Source: Mesobacillus jeotgali (GTDB lineage: Bacteria > Bacillota > Bacilli > Bacillales > Cytobacillaceae). From it: 64,000 bases of DNA. The translations under genes were made by a program, and so were the position numbers. Location: assembly GCF_014856545.2 (NCBI RefSeq), contig NZ_CP109811.1:1606001-1670000 (forward strand), in the 5' to 3' direction. Shown here piece after piece: positions 16,520 through 26,106 of this stretch (position 1 is its first letter; each line of letters begins with the position of its first letter). The notes under the pieces were generated by a model. The model saw only the letters and a program-made list of their open reading frames with translations. It searched no databases and was not told the DNA's origin.

Positions 16520-17719
16520 ATGTTAAAAAAAATACTGAAATCCTATGACTATTCATTGATCATTGTTGTAGCGCTCTTGAGCTTGTTTGGCCTTGTGATG
16601 GTTTATAGTGCCAGCATGGTCACCTGGCACGGAGTAGACAGCGATTTCTTTTATGACAAACAAAAATTCAATTTGGTAACAGCTCTGTTTGTATTTATTT
16701 TAGCGGCCTTATTTCCCTACAAAGCAATGAGAAGCACCAGAATCTTACTTCCTATGGTGATCGTGACTCTATCAGGCTTACTCATCCTGTTCGTGGTAGG
16801 TAAAGTAGCTGGTAATGCCCTTAGCTGGATAGAGGTTGGAGCCAGGAGCATCCAGCCATCTGAGCTTGCTAAATTAAGTGTCATTATCTATCTATCAGCT
16901 GTGTATGCAAATAAACAATCATATATTAATGAATTCAATAAAGGTGTGCTCCCGCCTCTGCTATTTCTTGTCATGGTGTTTTTCCTTATCGCTGTTCAGC
17001 CAGACTTCGGGACAGCAGGCATAATTATGCTGATTGCAGCAGCGATCATCATGTCTTCAGGCATGAACTTTAAAAATATCTTGAAGCTGGTAATGATTGT
17101 AATGATATTGTTGGTACCTGTTTCGCTAATACTAAAAGATGAAGTATTCTCGGAGAGGCGCCTGGAGCGCCTTACCTCTTATAGCAACCCTTTCAATGAT
17201 GAACAAAAATCAGGATATCAATTGGCTAATGCCTATTATGCAATTGGTTCAGGCGGCCTGACAGGACTTGGGTTGGGACAAAGTAATCAAAAGCTTGGGT
17301 ATTTGCCTGAAGCACACACGGATTTCATCATCGCAGTCATCTCCGAGGAGTTGGGAATCTTTGGTGTAGGCTTTGTATTGCTGAGCCTGGCCTTCATCGT
17401 TCTGAAAGGAATTCATATCGGGCTTAAGTGCAAGGATCCCTTTGGCAGTTTGCTTGCAATTGGGATTGCCAGCATGATTGGGATTCAGTCATTCGTTAAT
17501 CTTGGGGGAGCTTCAGGGGTCATTCCGCTGACTGGAGTGCCGCTGCCATTTGTAAGCTATGGAGGTTCTTCCTTGCTGCAGCTCGCAATAGCGATGGGTA
17601 TTTTGGTGAATGTTTCGATGTTTGTTAAATATGAAGAGAAGTATAAAAAGGACAAGACAGCCCAGCCTAAACCTGCAAAAGCTGCAGTAAACCAAAATTC
17701 GTATAGGTTCAGGTCGTAG
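16520..17719 (+). CDS. ftsW: Cell division peptidoglycan polymerase FtsW
   Basis: SEDS-family glycosyltransferase that polymerises lipid II at the division septum. 399 residues with about ten membrane segments, including VMVYSAS in the first, ARSIQPSELAKL in the following loop, the long loop around QLANAYYAIGSGGLTG, and TDFIIAVISEELG holding the family's essential Asp. The SEDS signature GVPLPFVSYGGSS is present. ATG has GGGGAAGAG upstream. A paralogue (spoVE) is at the window end. Its position after ylaN identifies it as FtsW rather than RodA. Confidence 0.93.
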   Translation: MLKKILKSYDYSLIIVVALLSLFGLVMVYSASMVTWHGVDSDFFYDKQKFNLVTALFVFILAALFPYKAMRSTRILLPMVIVTLSGLLILFVVGKVAGNALSWIEVGARSIQPSELAKLSVIIYLSAVYANKQSYINEFNKGVLPPLLFLVMVFFLIAVQPDFGTAGIIMLIAAAIIMSSGMNFKNILKLVMIVMILLVPVSLILKDEVFSERRLERLTSYSNPFNDEQKSGYQLANAYYAIGSGGLTGLGLGQSNQKLGYLPEAHTDFIIAVISEELGIFGVGFVLLSLAFIVLKGIHIGLKCKDPFGSLLAIGIASMIGIQSFVNLGGASGVIPLTGVPLPFVSYGGSSLLQLAIAMGILVNVSMFVKYEEKYKKDKTAQPKPAKAAVNQNSYRFRS

Positions 17720-17732
17720 TCCTTGATAAAAT

Positions 17733-17762
17733 AAAAAGCTGCAGCATACGCTGCAGCTTTTT
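17733..17762 (+). terminator. Bidirectional terminator between ftsW and ctaA
   Basis: Stem AAAAAGCTGCAGC with GCTGCAGCTTTTT and a 4-base loop, flanked by A and T runs so it works both ways. It overlaps the last codons of ctaA. Confidence 0.9.
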
Positions 17763-18717
17763 ATTTTATCGTTGCCGGAGAAAGTTCAACGGGTTTAGGG
17801 TTTTCGACTCTGGCGGCATTCTTCTTGCTCCTGGAAACTAATAGGATAAAGTAGCTGAATACTCCGAACAGAACAGAGATGAAGAAAGCGTGTCCCAGGG
17901 CGATGTACAAGTTCAGCCTTGTGTAGATAATCAAAGCGCCGGCAATAACCTGGAGTGACACAAGAATCATGGAAATGATCCATCCCCAGTACAATACTCT
18001 TTCATGTTTGTAATGTTTGACGGCAATGTAGGTCACATATGCAATCCAAATAAAAACGAATCCAGCCGCAGCTCTGTGTCCCATCTGTACCCACTCATAA
18101 ATATTGGTAGGGAGGAAGGATCCGCCATTCGTACACATTGGCCAGTCCTTACATACAAGGCTTGCATTCATATGTCTTACAAGGGCTCCGGTATAAACGA
18201 CGATATAGCTGTAAACAGCAAGGCCGATTATATGGAACCTCATCCGTTTATCGATTATCAGCTTTTCAGCCTGAAACTTTTGATCGACTTCAAAAATAAG
18301 CATCGTCAATAAAAGTACAGCAGCAAATGAAATCAGCGAAATTCCGAAGTGAAGGGCCAGGACAAAATCAGATTGTCCCCATACCACAGCGGCTGCGCCG
18401 ATCAATGCCTGAAGTACAAGGAAGAAAAAAGATAAAACTGCTAAAAACTTCGTTTCGCGTATGTGCCCAATAGCCTTCCAAGTCCAAATGGACAAAATAA
18501 GCACCATAATGCCTACGCTGCCCGACACTAATCTGTGGGCAAGTTCAATTACCAATTCCGGAGTTATATTAGTAGGAACGAATTCTCCGTTACAAAGGGG
18601 CCAGGATTTGCCACACCCCATTCCGGATTCAGTTTTGGTAACCAAAGCTCCTCCGAGCAAAACAAAAAGCATCCCAATTGTGGTTAAAACAGCCAGCCAC
18701 TTAAGGGAACGATTCAT
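17761..18717 (-). CDS. ctaA: Heme A synthase CtaA
   Basis: Oxidises heme O to heme A for the terminal oxidase. 318 residues, eight membrane helices. The two Cys-rich outer loops are present ([13 protein letters not shown] and [12 protein letters not shown]), with the catalytic Glu-His of helix 2 (ELAHR) and heme-ligand His residues in HFGIS, HRAAAG and HAF. ATG 18717 is chosen because GCAGGTG sits 7 bases upstream; upstream in-frame ATGs lack such a site. It is divergent from ctaB as in B. subtilis. Confidence 0.95.
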   Translation of the reverse strand: MNRSLKWLAVLTTIGMLFVLLGGALVTKTESGMGCGKSWPLCNGEFVPTNITPELVIELAHRLVSGSVGIMVLILSIWTWKAIGHIRETKFLAVLSFFFLVLQALIGAAAVVWGQSDFVLALHFGISLISFAAVLLLTMLIFEVDQKFQAEKLIIDKRMRFHIIGLAVYSYIVVYTGALVRHMNASLVCKDWPMCTNGGSFLPTNIYEWVQMGHRAAAGFVFIWIAYVTYIAVKHYKHERVLYWGWIISMILVSLQVIAGALIIYTRLNLYIALGHAFFISVLFGVFSYFILLVSRSKKNAARVENPKPVELSPATIK

Positions 18718-19335
18718 GATCATCACCTGCTTATTCATAGTTCGATAAGTTGTCAAATAATTAACTTGACATGTATAATAGAAGAAGCTTGTAAAAAAAG
18801 AAAAAATTCTACCCCTATAATAACGAATTTTGACGAAAAAGGATAGAAAACAATACTTAAGATACTACACAATAATAGTTAATATTTCAATACTTACTAT
18901 TATAGATGGACAACAAACCGTTTTATCGGTAAAATGCACATGGCAATAACAAAATGCTATAAATTATGGAATTACATACCAGCTATTTTACAGACATGAA
19001 AATATTATCCAAGAATATGTATATTCGAAAAAAAGAAGCTCTTCAAACAATCTAGTAAGAACAAGTTGAAATTCCTTGCAATAAAAATGAACTTTATGGA
19101 TAATGGCGGTAAGACACAAATTAGTCAAATTTTGTTCAAAAAAAATTCACAAAAAAGTTGTGAAGTGTGATTTAATATACAACGTAGGCTTTATTTTTCT
19201 ACACAAACATTTAACAGCCTTAACACGTTGAGAATAGTGAAAACTATCGGGAATATAAAGTACAAATACTCTTCTTTTTTTTGTAAAAATTTCCTCTCCG
19301 GAATTTTGAAGGAAAAGGGATGAAGGAGGATATGG
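18718..19335. other. Long ctaA-ctaB regulatory interval
   Basis: 618 very AT-rich bases between divergent ctaA and ctaB. A plus-strand promoter candidate is TTGTCA (18750-18755), 18 bases, TATAAT (18774-18779). A palindrome TTCACAA-N5-TTGTGAA lies at 19146-19164, just before a TAATAT. In B. subtilis this interval is ResD-controlled. No gene is seen here. Confidence 0.5.
19146..19164. promoter_or_regulatory. Palindrome TTCACAA-N5-TTGTGAA upstream of ctaB
   Basis: Two perfect 7-base half sites, about 170 bases before ctaB and directly upstream of TTTAATATAC. TTGTGAA-like half sites occur in ResD-responsive promoters and in Rex operators, but Rex sites have the half sites in the opposite order. 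A redox regulator site, most simply ResD, is an inference. Confidence 0.4.
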
Positions 19336-20262
19336 ATGTCTAATTCAAAAGCTTTATCAGAAGCTGTATTAGAGAACGGACAGCCTGCAGTCGTGGAGAA
19401 GACAATGATGAAAGACTTTCTTGCACTCATTAAAGTAGGAATTGTGAATTCCAATGCCATGACCACTTTTACTGGATTATGGCTTGCTTTACATTTTAGC
19501 GGGGCACGGTTCCTGGATAATATTGATTTGATTCTTGCGACCTTGATCGGTTCTTCGCTGATTGTCGCTGGTTCATGCAGCCTGAATAACTACATCGACC
19601 GGGATATAGACCATTTAATGGAACGGACGAAAGACAGGCCGACCGTCACAGGAAGAGTCCAGCCTGGAAAAGTGGCGTTGATGAGCTTCCTTTTGATTGG
19701 GATTGGCACCGCGTTATTGCTTACGACTACTGTCACGGCTGCTGTAATCGGTCTTTTCGGAGTTTTTAGTTATGTTGTTCTGTATACATTGTGGTCAAAA
19801 CGGCAATATGTTTCTAATACAATTGTCGGCAGCATATCTGGAGCAGTTCCTCCCCTTATCGGATGGGCTGCAGTGGATGCTAACCTGGATATAATGGCAT
19901 GGATGCTTTTTGCCATTGTGTTTGTTTGGCAGCCGCCTCATTTCTACGCTCTTGCAATGAGAAGAGTAGAGGAATACCGTGCAGCTGGTATTCCGATGCT
20001 GCCTGTCGTAAAGGGTTTTAAAGCGACGAAAAAGTCGATCTATATATGGATTACCGCTTTGTTGCCGCTGCCTTTCTTCCTTCAGGAGCTTGGCATATCA
20101 TTCATGATTCTGGCAACAATCCTGAATATTGGATGGCTTGTATTGGGAATCTACCTTGAAAAGCTTAAAGATGATATGAAATGGGCAAAACTGATGTTTG
20201 TATATTCTTTACAATACTTAACTGTCATGTTTGTCGCTATGGTAATTGTCACACTTATCTAA
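19336..20262 (+). CDS. ctaB: Protoheme IX farnesyltransferase CtaB
   Basis: Makes heme O by adding a farnesyl group to heme B. 308 residues, UbiA-type prenyltransferase with the Asp-rich [19 protein letters not shown] motif (about residues 83-101) and several membrane helices. AAGGAGG precedes ATG 19336. It is the first gene before the ctaC-ctaF oxidase genes and supplies their heme together with ctaA. Confidence 0.95.
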   Translation: MSNSKALSEAVLENGQPAVVEKTMMKDFLALIKVGIVNSNAMTTFTGLWLALHFSGARFLDNIDLILATLIGSSLIVAGSCSLNNYIDRDIDHLMERTKDRPTVTGRVQPGKVALMSFLLIGIGTALLLTTTVTAAVIGLFGVFSYVVLYTLWSKRQYVSNTIVGSISGAVPPLIGWAAVDANLDIMAWMLFAIVFVWQPPHFYALAMRRVEEYRAAGIPMLPVVKGFKATKKSIYIWITALLPLPFFLQELGISFMILATILNIGWLVLGIYLEKLKDDMKWAKLMFVYSLQYLTVMFVAMVIVTLI

Positions 20263-20364
20263 CCTTTGTTAGGAGATTCACTCTTTGTTGAGAGAGGATT
20301 TTTCCATATATTTTTTTCAACCAAATTTATAAGATTTTTTACGAAAGAGGGGTTTAATTAAGCT

Positions 20365-21438
20365 ATGAAGATGCTTGCTAAATGGCGTCTGCTGTCATTG
20401 TTCACATTGATGGCACTAGTCTTGTCCGGCTGTGGTGAGCCATACCTGTCTACCTTAAGACCTGCAGGTGAAGTTGCTCAATCTCAGTATGAACTTATGT
20501 TGTTGAGCACGGCGATTATGGTGGGAGTAATTGCTGTCGTCACAATCATTTTTATTTATGTCATTATGAAGTTCCGCAGGAAGAATGACAACGAAATTCC
20601 GAAGCAGGTCGAGGGAAGCCACAAGTTGGAGATCCTTTGGACTGTTATTCCGATCTTATTGCTTCTAATTCTTGCTGTTCCTACAGTTGCAGCAACGTTT
20701 AAGTTGGCGGATGTTTCCCCAATGGAAAAGAAAAACGCTGAAGGAAAGACTGATGCGCTTGTAGTTAACGTGCGCGCGAATCTTTACTGGTGGGAATTTG
20801 AGTATCCAAATGAAGAGATCATCACTAGCCAGGAGCTAGTAGTCCCTACTGATGAAAAGGTTTACTTTAATCTTAAGGCTTCTGATGTAAAGCACTCTTT
20901 CTGGATTCCTTCTGTTGGAGGAAAGATGGATACAAATACTGATAACATCAATAAATTCTGGCTTGAGTTTGACAGTAAAGGTGCTGACGAAGCTGGCGGA
21001 CTTTTCTACGGAAAATGTGCTGAGCTCTGCGGTCCTTCACACGCATTGATGGATTTCAAAGTAAAAGCTTTGCCAGGTGATGAATTCGATCAGTGGGTGG
21101 CAGATATGCAAGGAGTTAAAGAACCTGCTCAGGCAGAAACTGCGACTGCTCAGCAAGGACAGGAAATCTTCAATAACAGCTGTATCGGATGCCACGCCGT
21201 AACTCCGGCAAACACGGCTCCAGAAGCAGCTCGTGTGGGTCCTAACTTGACAAACTTCGGCGATCGTTCACGCGTTGCTGGTGTCTTGGATATGTCAGAA
21301 GAAAATATCAAGAAATGGTTGGAAGACCCAGAAGCATACAAGCCAGCAAACAAGATGACTGGCAAGTATCCTGAGCTTTCTACTGAAGAACTTGATGCAT
21401 TAACAGAATATCTGATGGGCTTGAAAGTCCAGAAATAA
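20365..21438 (+). CDS. ctaC: Cytochrome caa3 oxidase subunit II with cytochrome c domain
   Basis: A lipoprotein (lipobox LVLSGC) with two membrane helices, a cupredoxin CuA domain (ligands in KHSFWIP and CAELCGPSHALM) and a fused C-terminal cytochrome c domain (heme site CIGCH, Met ligand probably in ANKMTG). This fusion marks a caa3-type oxidase that takes electrons from cytochrome c. 357 residues. It is about 100 bases after ctaB. Confidence 0.95.
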   Translation: MKMLAKWRLLSLFTLMALVLSGCGEPYLSTLRPAGEVAQSQYELMLLSTAIMVGVIAVVTIIFIYVIMKFRRKNDNEIPKQVEGSHKLEILWTVIPILLLLILAVPTVAATFKLADVSPMEKKNAEGKTDALVVNVRANLYWWEFEYPNEEIITSQELVVPTDEKVYFNLKASDVKHSFWIPSVGGKMDTNTDNINKFWLEFDSKGADEAGGLFYGKCAELCGPSHALMDFKVKALPGDEFDQWVADMQGVKEPAQAETATAQQGQEIFNNSCIGCHAVTPANTAPEAARVGPNLTNFGDRSRVAGVLDMSEENIKKWLEDPEAYKPANKMTGKYPELSTEELDALTEYLMGLKVQK

Positions 21439-21469
21439 AAGGGGATTTGTTTGAAAGGGAGGTAAAACT

Positions 21470-23341
21470 GTGAGTACCTATGCTCAGAAAAAGGGATTCG
21501 GCGCAACTTTGTGGGACTACCTGACAACGGTTGACCATAAGAAAATCGCGATCCTTTATCTTATCGCTGGCGGATTCTTCTTCATCCTTGGCGGACTTGA
21601 AGCTCTATTCATCCGTATCCAGCTCGCTGTACCTAATAATGATTTTGTAAGCGCAGGTTTTTATAATGAAATCCTGACGATGCACGGAACAACCATGATT
21701 TTCCTTGCAGCGATGCCGCTGGTGTTCGCATTTATGAATGCTGTCATGCCACTCCAAATTGGTGCGCGTGACGTTGCGTTCCCATTCTTGAACTCTTTAG
21801 GATTTTGGTTATTCTTCTTTGGTGGAGTATTCCTTAACCTTTCATGGTTCCTTGGAGGAGCTCCAGATGCAGGTTGGACTTCATATGCTTCTCTTGCAAT
21901 GGCGTCTGAAACGCATGGTATCGATTTTTATGCTTTAGGATTGCAGATTTCAGGTGCGGGTACACTAATCGGGGGGATTAACTTCCTTGTAACGATCATT
22001 AACATGCGTGCCCCGGGAATGACTTATATGAGAATGCCGATGTTCACTTGGGCAACATTTGTAACATCAGCTCTTATCCTATTTGCTTTCCCTCCACTGA
22101 CTGTTGGTCTTTTCTTAATGATTTTTGACCGTATGTTTGGTTCTAATTTCTTTGATGTAACAAATGGTGGTAACACAATTATCTGGGAACACCTTTTCTG
22201 GATCTTTGGTCACCCGGAAGTTTATATCTTGATCTTGCCGGCTTTTGGTATTTTCTCAGAAATCTTTGCGATTTTCTCTAGAAAGCGTCTATTCGGTTAC
22301 TCATCCATGGTATTCGCGACTGTATTAATCGGTTTCCTTGGATTCATGGTATGGGCTCACCATATGTTCACAACTGGTCTTGGACCGATCGCAAACGCGA
22401 TTTTCGCAGTAGCGACAATGGCAATCGCCGTTCCTACAGGTATCAAGATTTTCAACTGGATGTTCACGATGTGGGGAGGAAGCATCAAGTTCACAACTCC
22501 GATGCTTTGGGCAATAGCCTTCATTCCTTCATTCGTTGCCGGTGGTGTAACTGGAGTCATGCTGGCATCAGCTGCAGCTGACTATCAGTACCATGACAGC
22601 TACTTCGTTGTCGCTCACTTCCACTATGTTATCGTTGGTGGTGTTGTATTCGCATTATTTGCAGGTGCACACCTGTACTGGCCAAAAATGTTCGGCACAA
22701 TGCTGAACGAAACATTGGGTAAGGTTACGTTCTGGTTGTTCCTGATTGGTTTCCACCTGACGTTCTTCATCCAGCACTTCCTGGGATTGATGGGTATGCC
22801 ACGCCGTATCTTCACATTCCTGCCTGGACAGGGACTTGAACTAGGAAACTTAATCAGTACAATTGGTGCCTTCTTTATGGCTGTAGCTGTTATTGTTTTA
22901 TTGATTAACGTAATCATCACACAAGTTAAAAATGAAAAAGTTGGGAATGACCCATGGGGAGACGGCCGTACACTAGAGTGGGCGATTGCATCTCCGCCGC
23001 CATTCTACAACTTCAAGCAGCTTCCGCTTGTACGCGGACTTGATGCTTACTGGCTGGAGAAAATGGAAGGCAAGAAGGGCATGACTCCTGCAGAACCGCT
23101 TGGCGACATTCATATGCCGAATAACTCTTTCATTCCTTTCGTTATATCACTTGGTCTTTTCATCGCAGCATTTGGTGCAATGTACCGTGCTGAAACAAGC
23201 TGGGGACTATTAGTGCTGATCCTCGGCATGGCTGTAACATTAGGAGCCATGTTCGTACGTTCGATTAAAGATGATCATGGATTCCATATTCATAAAGAAG
23301 ACTTAATGGACGATGATAATGATAAGGGGGCAAAGGCATAA
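21470..23341 (+). CDS. ctaD: Cytochrome caa3 oxidase subunit I
   Basis: Catalytic heme-copper oxidase subunit of 623 residues. The active-site His and Tyr cross-link motif GHPEVYI is present, as are the two CuB His residues in WAHHMF and the heme ligand segment HFHYVIVGG. GTG start with GGGAGGT upstream. The stop codon shares one base with the ctaE start (TAATG), indicating coupled translation. Confidence 0.96.
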   Translation: MSTYAQKKGFGATLWDYLTTVDHKKIAILYLIAGGFFFILGGLEALFIRIQLAVPNNDFVSAGFYNEILTMHGTTMIFLAAMPLVFAFMNAVMPLQIGARDVAFPFLNSLGFWLFFFGGVFLNLSWFLGGAPDAGWTSYASLAMASETHGIDFYALGLQISGAGTLIGGINFLVTIINMRAPGMTYMRMPMFTWATFVTSALILFAFPPLTVGLFLMIFDRMFGSNFFDVTNGGNTIIWEHLFWIFGHPEVYILILPAFGIFSEIFAIFSRKRLFGYSSMVFATVLIGFLGFMVWAHHMFTTGLGPIANAIFAVATMAIAVPTGIKIFNWMFTMWGGSIKFTTPMLWAIAFIPSFVAGGVTGVMLASAAADYQYHDSYFVVAHFHYVIVGGVVFALFAGAHLYWPKMFGTMLNETLGKVTFWLFLIGFHLTFFIQHFLGLMGMPRRIFTFLPGQGLELGNLISTIGAFFMAVAVIVLLINVIITQVKNEKVGNDPWGDGRTLEWAIASPPPFYNFKQLPLVRGLDAYWLEKMEGKKGMTPAEPLGDIHMPNNSFIPFVISLGLFIAAFGAMYRAETSWGLLVLILGMAVTLGAMFVRSIKDDHGFHIHKEDLMDDDNDKGAKA

Positions 23342-23970
23342 TGCAAGCTGAAGAAAAATTCACTTATGAAACATGGCCTGCGGAGCCTGAAAAAGCAACC
23401 CTCGAAGCAAAAAACAAGTTTTTGGGCTTCTGGTTCTTTCTTGGTGGAGAGACAGTATTGTTTGCGACTCTCTTCGCAACCTATCTTGCATTGAAAGATA
23501 AGGTTCCAAGTGCTGAACATGCACTTGCCAAGGATATCTTTGAAATACCACTTGCTTTTACGGCGACAATGCTTCTTTTAACAAGCTCTTTGACAAGTGT
23601 ATATGCTATGTACCATATGAAGAATTTCAATTTTAAGAAGATGCAGCTATGGCTTGGATTTACAGTACTTCTAGGTGCTGCATTTCTGGGTCTTGAAATT
23701 TACGAGTTCTATCACTATGTTCATACCTTTGGACACACGTTTACAAGTAGTGCCTTCGGATCTGCATTTTATACGCTAGTCGGCTTCCACGGAGCTCACG
23801 TGGCATTTGGTTTATTGTGGATCATTACTCTGATGGTCCGCAACTCCAAGCGTGGATTGAACCTTTACAACGCTCCTAAGTTTTATGTGGCCAGTCTCTA
23901 CTGGCACTTCATCGACGTTGTATGGGTATTCATCTTCACGGTTGTATATCTAATGGGAATGGTGGGATAA
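23341..23970 (+). CDS. ctaE: Cytochrome caa3 oxidase subunit III
   Basis: A 209-residue membrane protein with about five helices, including the family motifs FFLGGETVLFATLFATYL and FHGAHVAFGLLW, and ending WHFIDVVWVFIF. It overlaps ctaD by one base and is followed after 4 bases by ctaF. It stabilises the oxidase core and may help proton uptake. Confidence 0.95.
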   Translation: MQAEEKFTYETWPAEPEKATLEAKNKFLGFWFFLGGETVLFATLFATYLALKDKVPSAEHALAKDIFEIPLAFTATMLLLTSSLTSVYAMYHMKNFNFKKMQLWLGFTVLLGAAFLGLEIYEFYHYVHTFGHTFTSSAFGSAFYTLVGFHGAHVAFGLLWIITLMVRNSKRGLNLYNAPKFYVASLYWHFIDVVWVFIFTVVYLMGMVG

Positions 23971-23974
23971 ACTG

Positions 23975-24310
23975 ATGTCTAATCAACAACCAAGTTCAGG
24001 GAACCCAAGAGTAGACGTGGAATATCGTCGCAGGAAGAGCGCCGAAGAGATGAGATACCAAATCGTTACATTTGCATTGATGATTTTCTTGACGATTGTT
24101 GCCTTTGTTGCAGTTGGATATGAAGGATTCTCAGGCTGGTTCACAGTTCCGTTCATCCTTCTGCTAGCTGTCATCCAGGTAATCTTCCAGCTCTACTATT
24201 TCATGCACATGAGCCATAAGGGGCACGAAGCACCTACTCTGTTCCTATATTCTGGCGTTGTTGTAGGAGCAGTAACAATTCTTGCTTTCACAACAATTAT
24301 CTGGTGGTAA
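23975..24310 (+). CDS. ctaF: Cytochrome caa3 oxidase subunit IV
   Basis: A 111-residue membrane protein with three helices and the subunit IV pattern (FQLYYFMHMSHKGHEAP). It is four bases after ctaE and the last gene before the oxidase operon terminator. Confidence 0.93.
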   Translation: MSNQQPSSGNPRVDVEYRRRKSAEEMRYQIVTFALMIFLTIVAFVAVGYEGFSGWFTVPFILLLAVIQVIFQLYYFMHMSHKGHEAPTLFLYSGVVVGAVTILAFTTIIWW

Positions 24311-24322
24311 TATGACTTAAAG

Positions 24323-24350
24323 AAAAAATCGGCTTTTAGCCGATTTTTTC
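24323..24350 (+). terminator. Terminator after ctaF
   Basis: Stem AAAAAATCGGC with GCCGATTTTTT and a 5-base loop. Confidence 0.88.
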
Positions 24351-24460
24351 TATGTAAGCGAGTATACTAACATTTAATGGCAGAGCCGTTTTATTGAAGT
24401 ACCATACCTTTGGAAGTATAATGAAAGTAAAGTTCTTAGACAGGACGGGGTGAAATACAA

Positions 24461-25372
24461 ATGCTTACTTTAGATATATTTGGATTCAGAGCATTATGGA
24501 GTCCAGTATATTTTCTGGTGATGGCAGCTCTATTAGTTGCTTATTATCTGGTTGTCTACAAGTACTATGATCGTTTCAAGGAAGGTGTACCTGCAACACG
24601 AAAGCAGGCTGTTTATTTTACATCGGCTATCATCGTGCTTTATATCATTAAAGGTTCGCCTGTCGATTTGATGGCACATATCACTTTTTACATGCACATG
24701 ATCCAGATGGCTGTCCTATACCTTGTTGTTCCGCCTCTTTTGATTTTTGGCCTGCCTGACTGGTTTTGGAGATCATTCTTGTCGTTGCCGGCAATTGACC
24801 CGTTGTTCCGTTTTTTCACAAAGCCGCTTATTGCTTTGATCATGTTCAATGGAATATTCTCGATTTACCATATCCCGCTGATTTTTGATTTTGTAAAAAC
24901 GGATATGTGGCTCCATGCTGGCTATACATCGGTGCTATTTATACTAGCGATGTTCATGTGGTGGCCGCTAGTCAATAAATTGGAAGAATATCAGACATTA
25001 TCCGGCGTTAAGAAAATGGGCTATATATTTGCTGACGGTGTACTAATCACACCAGCTTGTGCTTTGATTATCTTTGCTGATACACCAATGTACGCAACTT
25101 TTTCCGATCCGAATGCATGGGGTGAGGCCTTGAAATTATGTGTTCCGCCTACGATGCTCTCGACACTGGATCTTAGTGGTCCGGAAACCTTCAGTTCTAT
25201 TTCGCTCCTGCATGATCAGCAGCTTGGCGGAGTAATCATGAAGGTTATACAGGAAATAGTATATGGCATTTTCCTCGGATATGCGTTCTTCCAATGGTTC
25301 CGCCATGAGGAAGACAACCAGGCTGAACAGGATGCAATCAATCTTGCCAGCGCCCCTCAGCCGGTAAAATAA
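24461..25372 (+). CDS. ctaG: Cytochrome oxidase assembly protein CtaG
   Basis: A 303-residue membrane protein with about seven helices, required in B. subtilis for an active caa3 oxidase, probably for copper delivery to CuB. Conserved-looking His and Met sites include MAHITFYMHMIQM and LHDQQLGG. ATG follows GGGGTGAAA. It is separated from ctaF by a terminator, so expression may be partly independent. Confidence 0.93.
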   Translation: MLTLDIFGFRALWSPVYFLVMAALLVAYYLVVYKYYDRFKEGVPATRKQAVYFTSAIIVLYIIKGSPVDLMAHITFYMHMIQMAVLYLVVPPLLIFGLPDWFWRSFLSLPAIDPLFRFFTKPLIALIMFNGIFSIYHIPLIFDFVKTDMWLHAGYTSVLFILAMFMWWPLVNKLEEYQTLSGVKKMGYIFADGVLITPACALIIFADTPMYATFSDPNAWGEALKLCVPPTMLSTLDLSGPETFSSISLLHDQQLGGVIMKVIQEIVYGIFLGYAFFQWFRHEEDNQAEQDAINLASAPQPVK

Positions 25373-25382
25373 ATTGAGTTGT

Positions 25383-25415
25383 AAAAGCTTCCTTAAAGGG
25401 AGCTTTTATTTTTTC
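25383..25415 (+). terminator. Terminator after ctaG
   Basis: Stem AAAAGCTTCC with GGGAGCTTTT (one wobble), loop TTAAA, followed by ATTTTTTC. Confidence 0.75.
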
Positions 25416-25537
25416 TGATTTGTCTTTATTCTCCAAAAGAAAATTTATCAGTAATATGCATTCAAATATTGAAAAAAAGGGACAGGTCACCTACAATTAA
25501 CCTTATGGAGAAATAATGAATTGAGAGGTAAACATAT

Positions 25538-26002
25538 ATGTCTAACTTACCGATCCTGCCCACGATCAGCACAACATTTATTGTTTTAAGTGCAATCACG
25601 GTGGCAATTGGCTGGGCCCAGATAAAACAAAGAAAAATTGATCAGCATCGCAAAACCATGACGCTGGCTGGAATATTCGCGATCATATTCTTTGTCATTT
25701 ATGCTTCAAGGACAATCTTTATCGGAAATACTTCATTTGGGGGACCAGATGATATCAAGATTTATTACACTGTGTTTTTAATTTTCCATATTACACTTGC
25801 TACAGTTGGGGCGGTCCTTGGAATCATTTCACTTTACACAGGATATAAAAACAAATTAGAGCGTCACCGTAAACTTGGTCCTGTAACAAGTGTTATCTGG
25901 TTCTTTACTGGTATAACGGGCGTTGCCGTTTACCTGCTTCTTTATGTATTCTATAAAGGCGGAGAAACAACATCAGTCATCAAGGCCATACTTGGAACAT
26001 AA
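25538..26002 (+). CDS. DUF420 membrane protein (YozB-like)
   Basis: A 154-residue protein with four membrane helices and the DUF420 pattern (KIDQHRKTMTLAG near residue 35, then HITLATVGAVLG and ERHRKLGPVT). His residues at helix ends resemble heme- or copper-protein families. DUF420 genes often lie beside cytochrome oxidase genes, and B. subtilis YozB is the closest I recall. GAGAGGT precedes ATG. A role in oxidase biogenesis is an inference. Confidence 0.8.
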   Translation: MSNLPILPTISTTFIVLSAITVAIGWAQIKQRKIDQHRKTMTLAGIFAIIFFVIYASRTIFIGNTSFGGPDDIKIYYTVFLIFHITLATVGAVLGIISLYTGYKNKLERHRKLGPVTSVIWFFTGITGVAVYLLLYVFYKGGETTSVIKAILGT

Positions 26003-26010
26003 TAGACTCT

Positions 26011-26039
26011 AAAAACATTGCTTATAGCAATGTTTTTTT
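26011..26039 (+). terminator. Terminator after the DUF420 gene
   Basis: Stem AAAAACATTGCT with AGCAATGTTTTT, 3-base loop, T-run. Confidence 0.88.
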
Positions 26040-26106
26040 ATTTTTAGAAGGTATTCCAGTCTTAACAGGCGAATCTATTAGATTGTAAAAAGGGGGTTGT
26101 ATTTGT

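Noticed and set aside
19129..19152. Rex operator upstream of ctaB
   Set aside because: TTGTTCA and TTCACAA are present but spaced by about 7 bases rather than 4 and the left half deviates; not enough for a Rex site.
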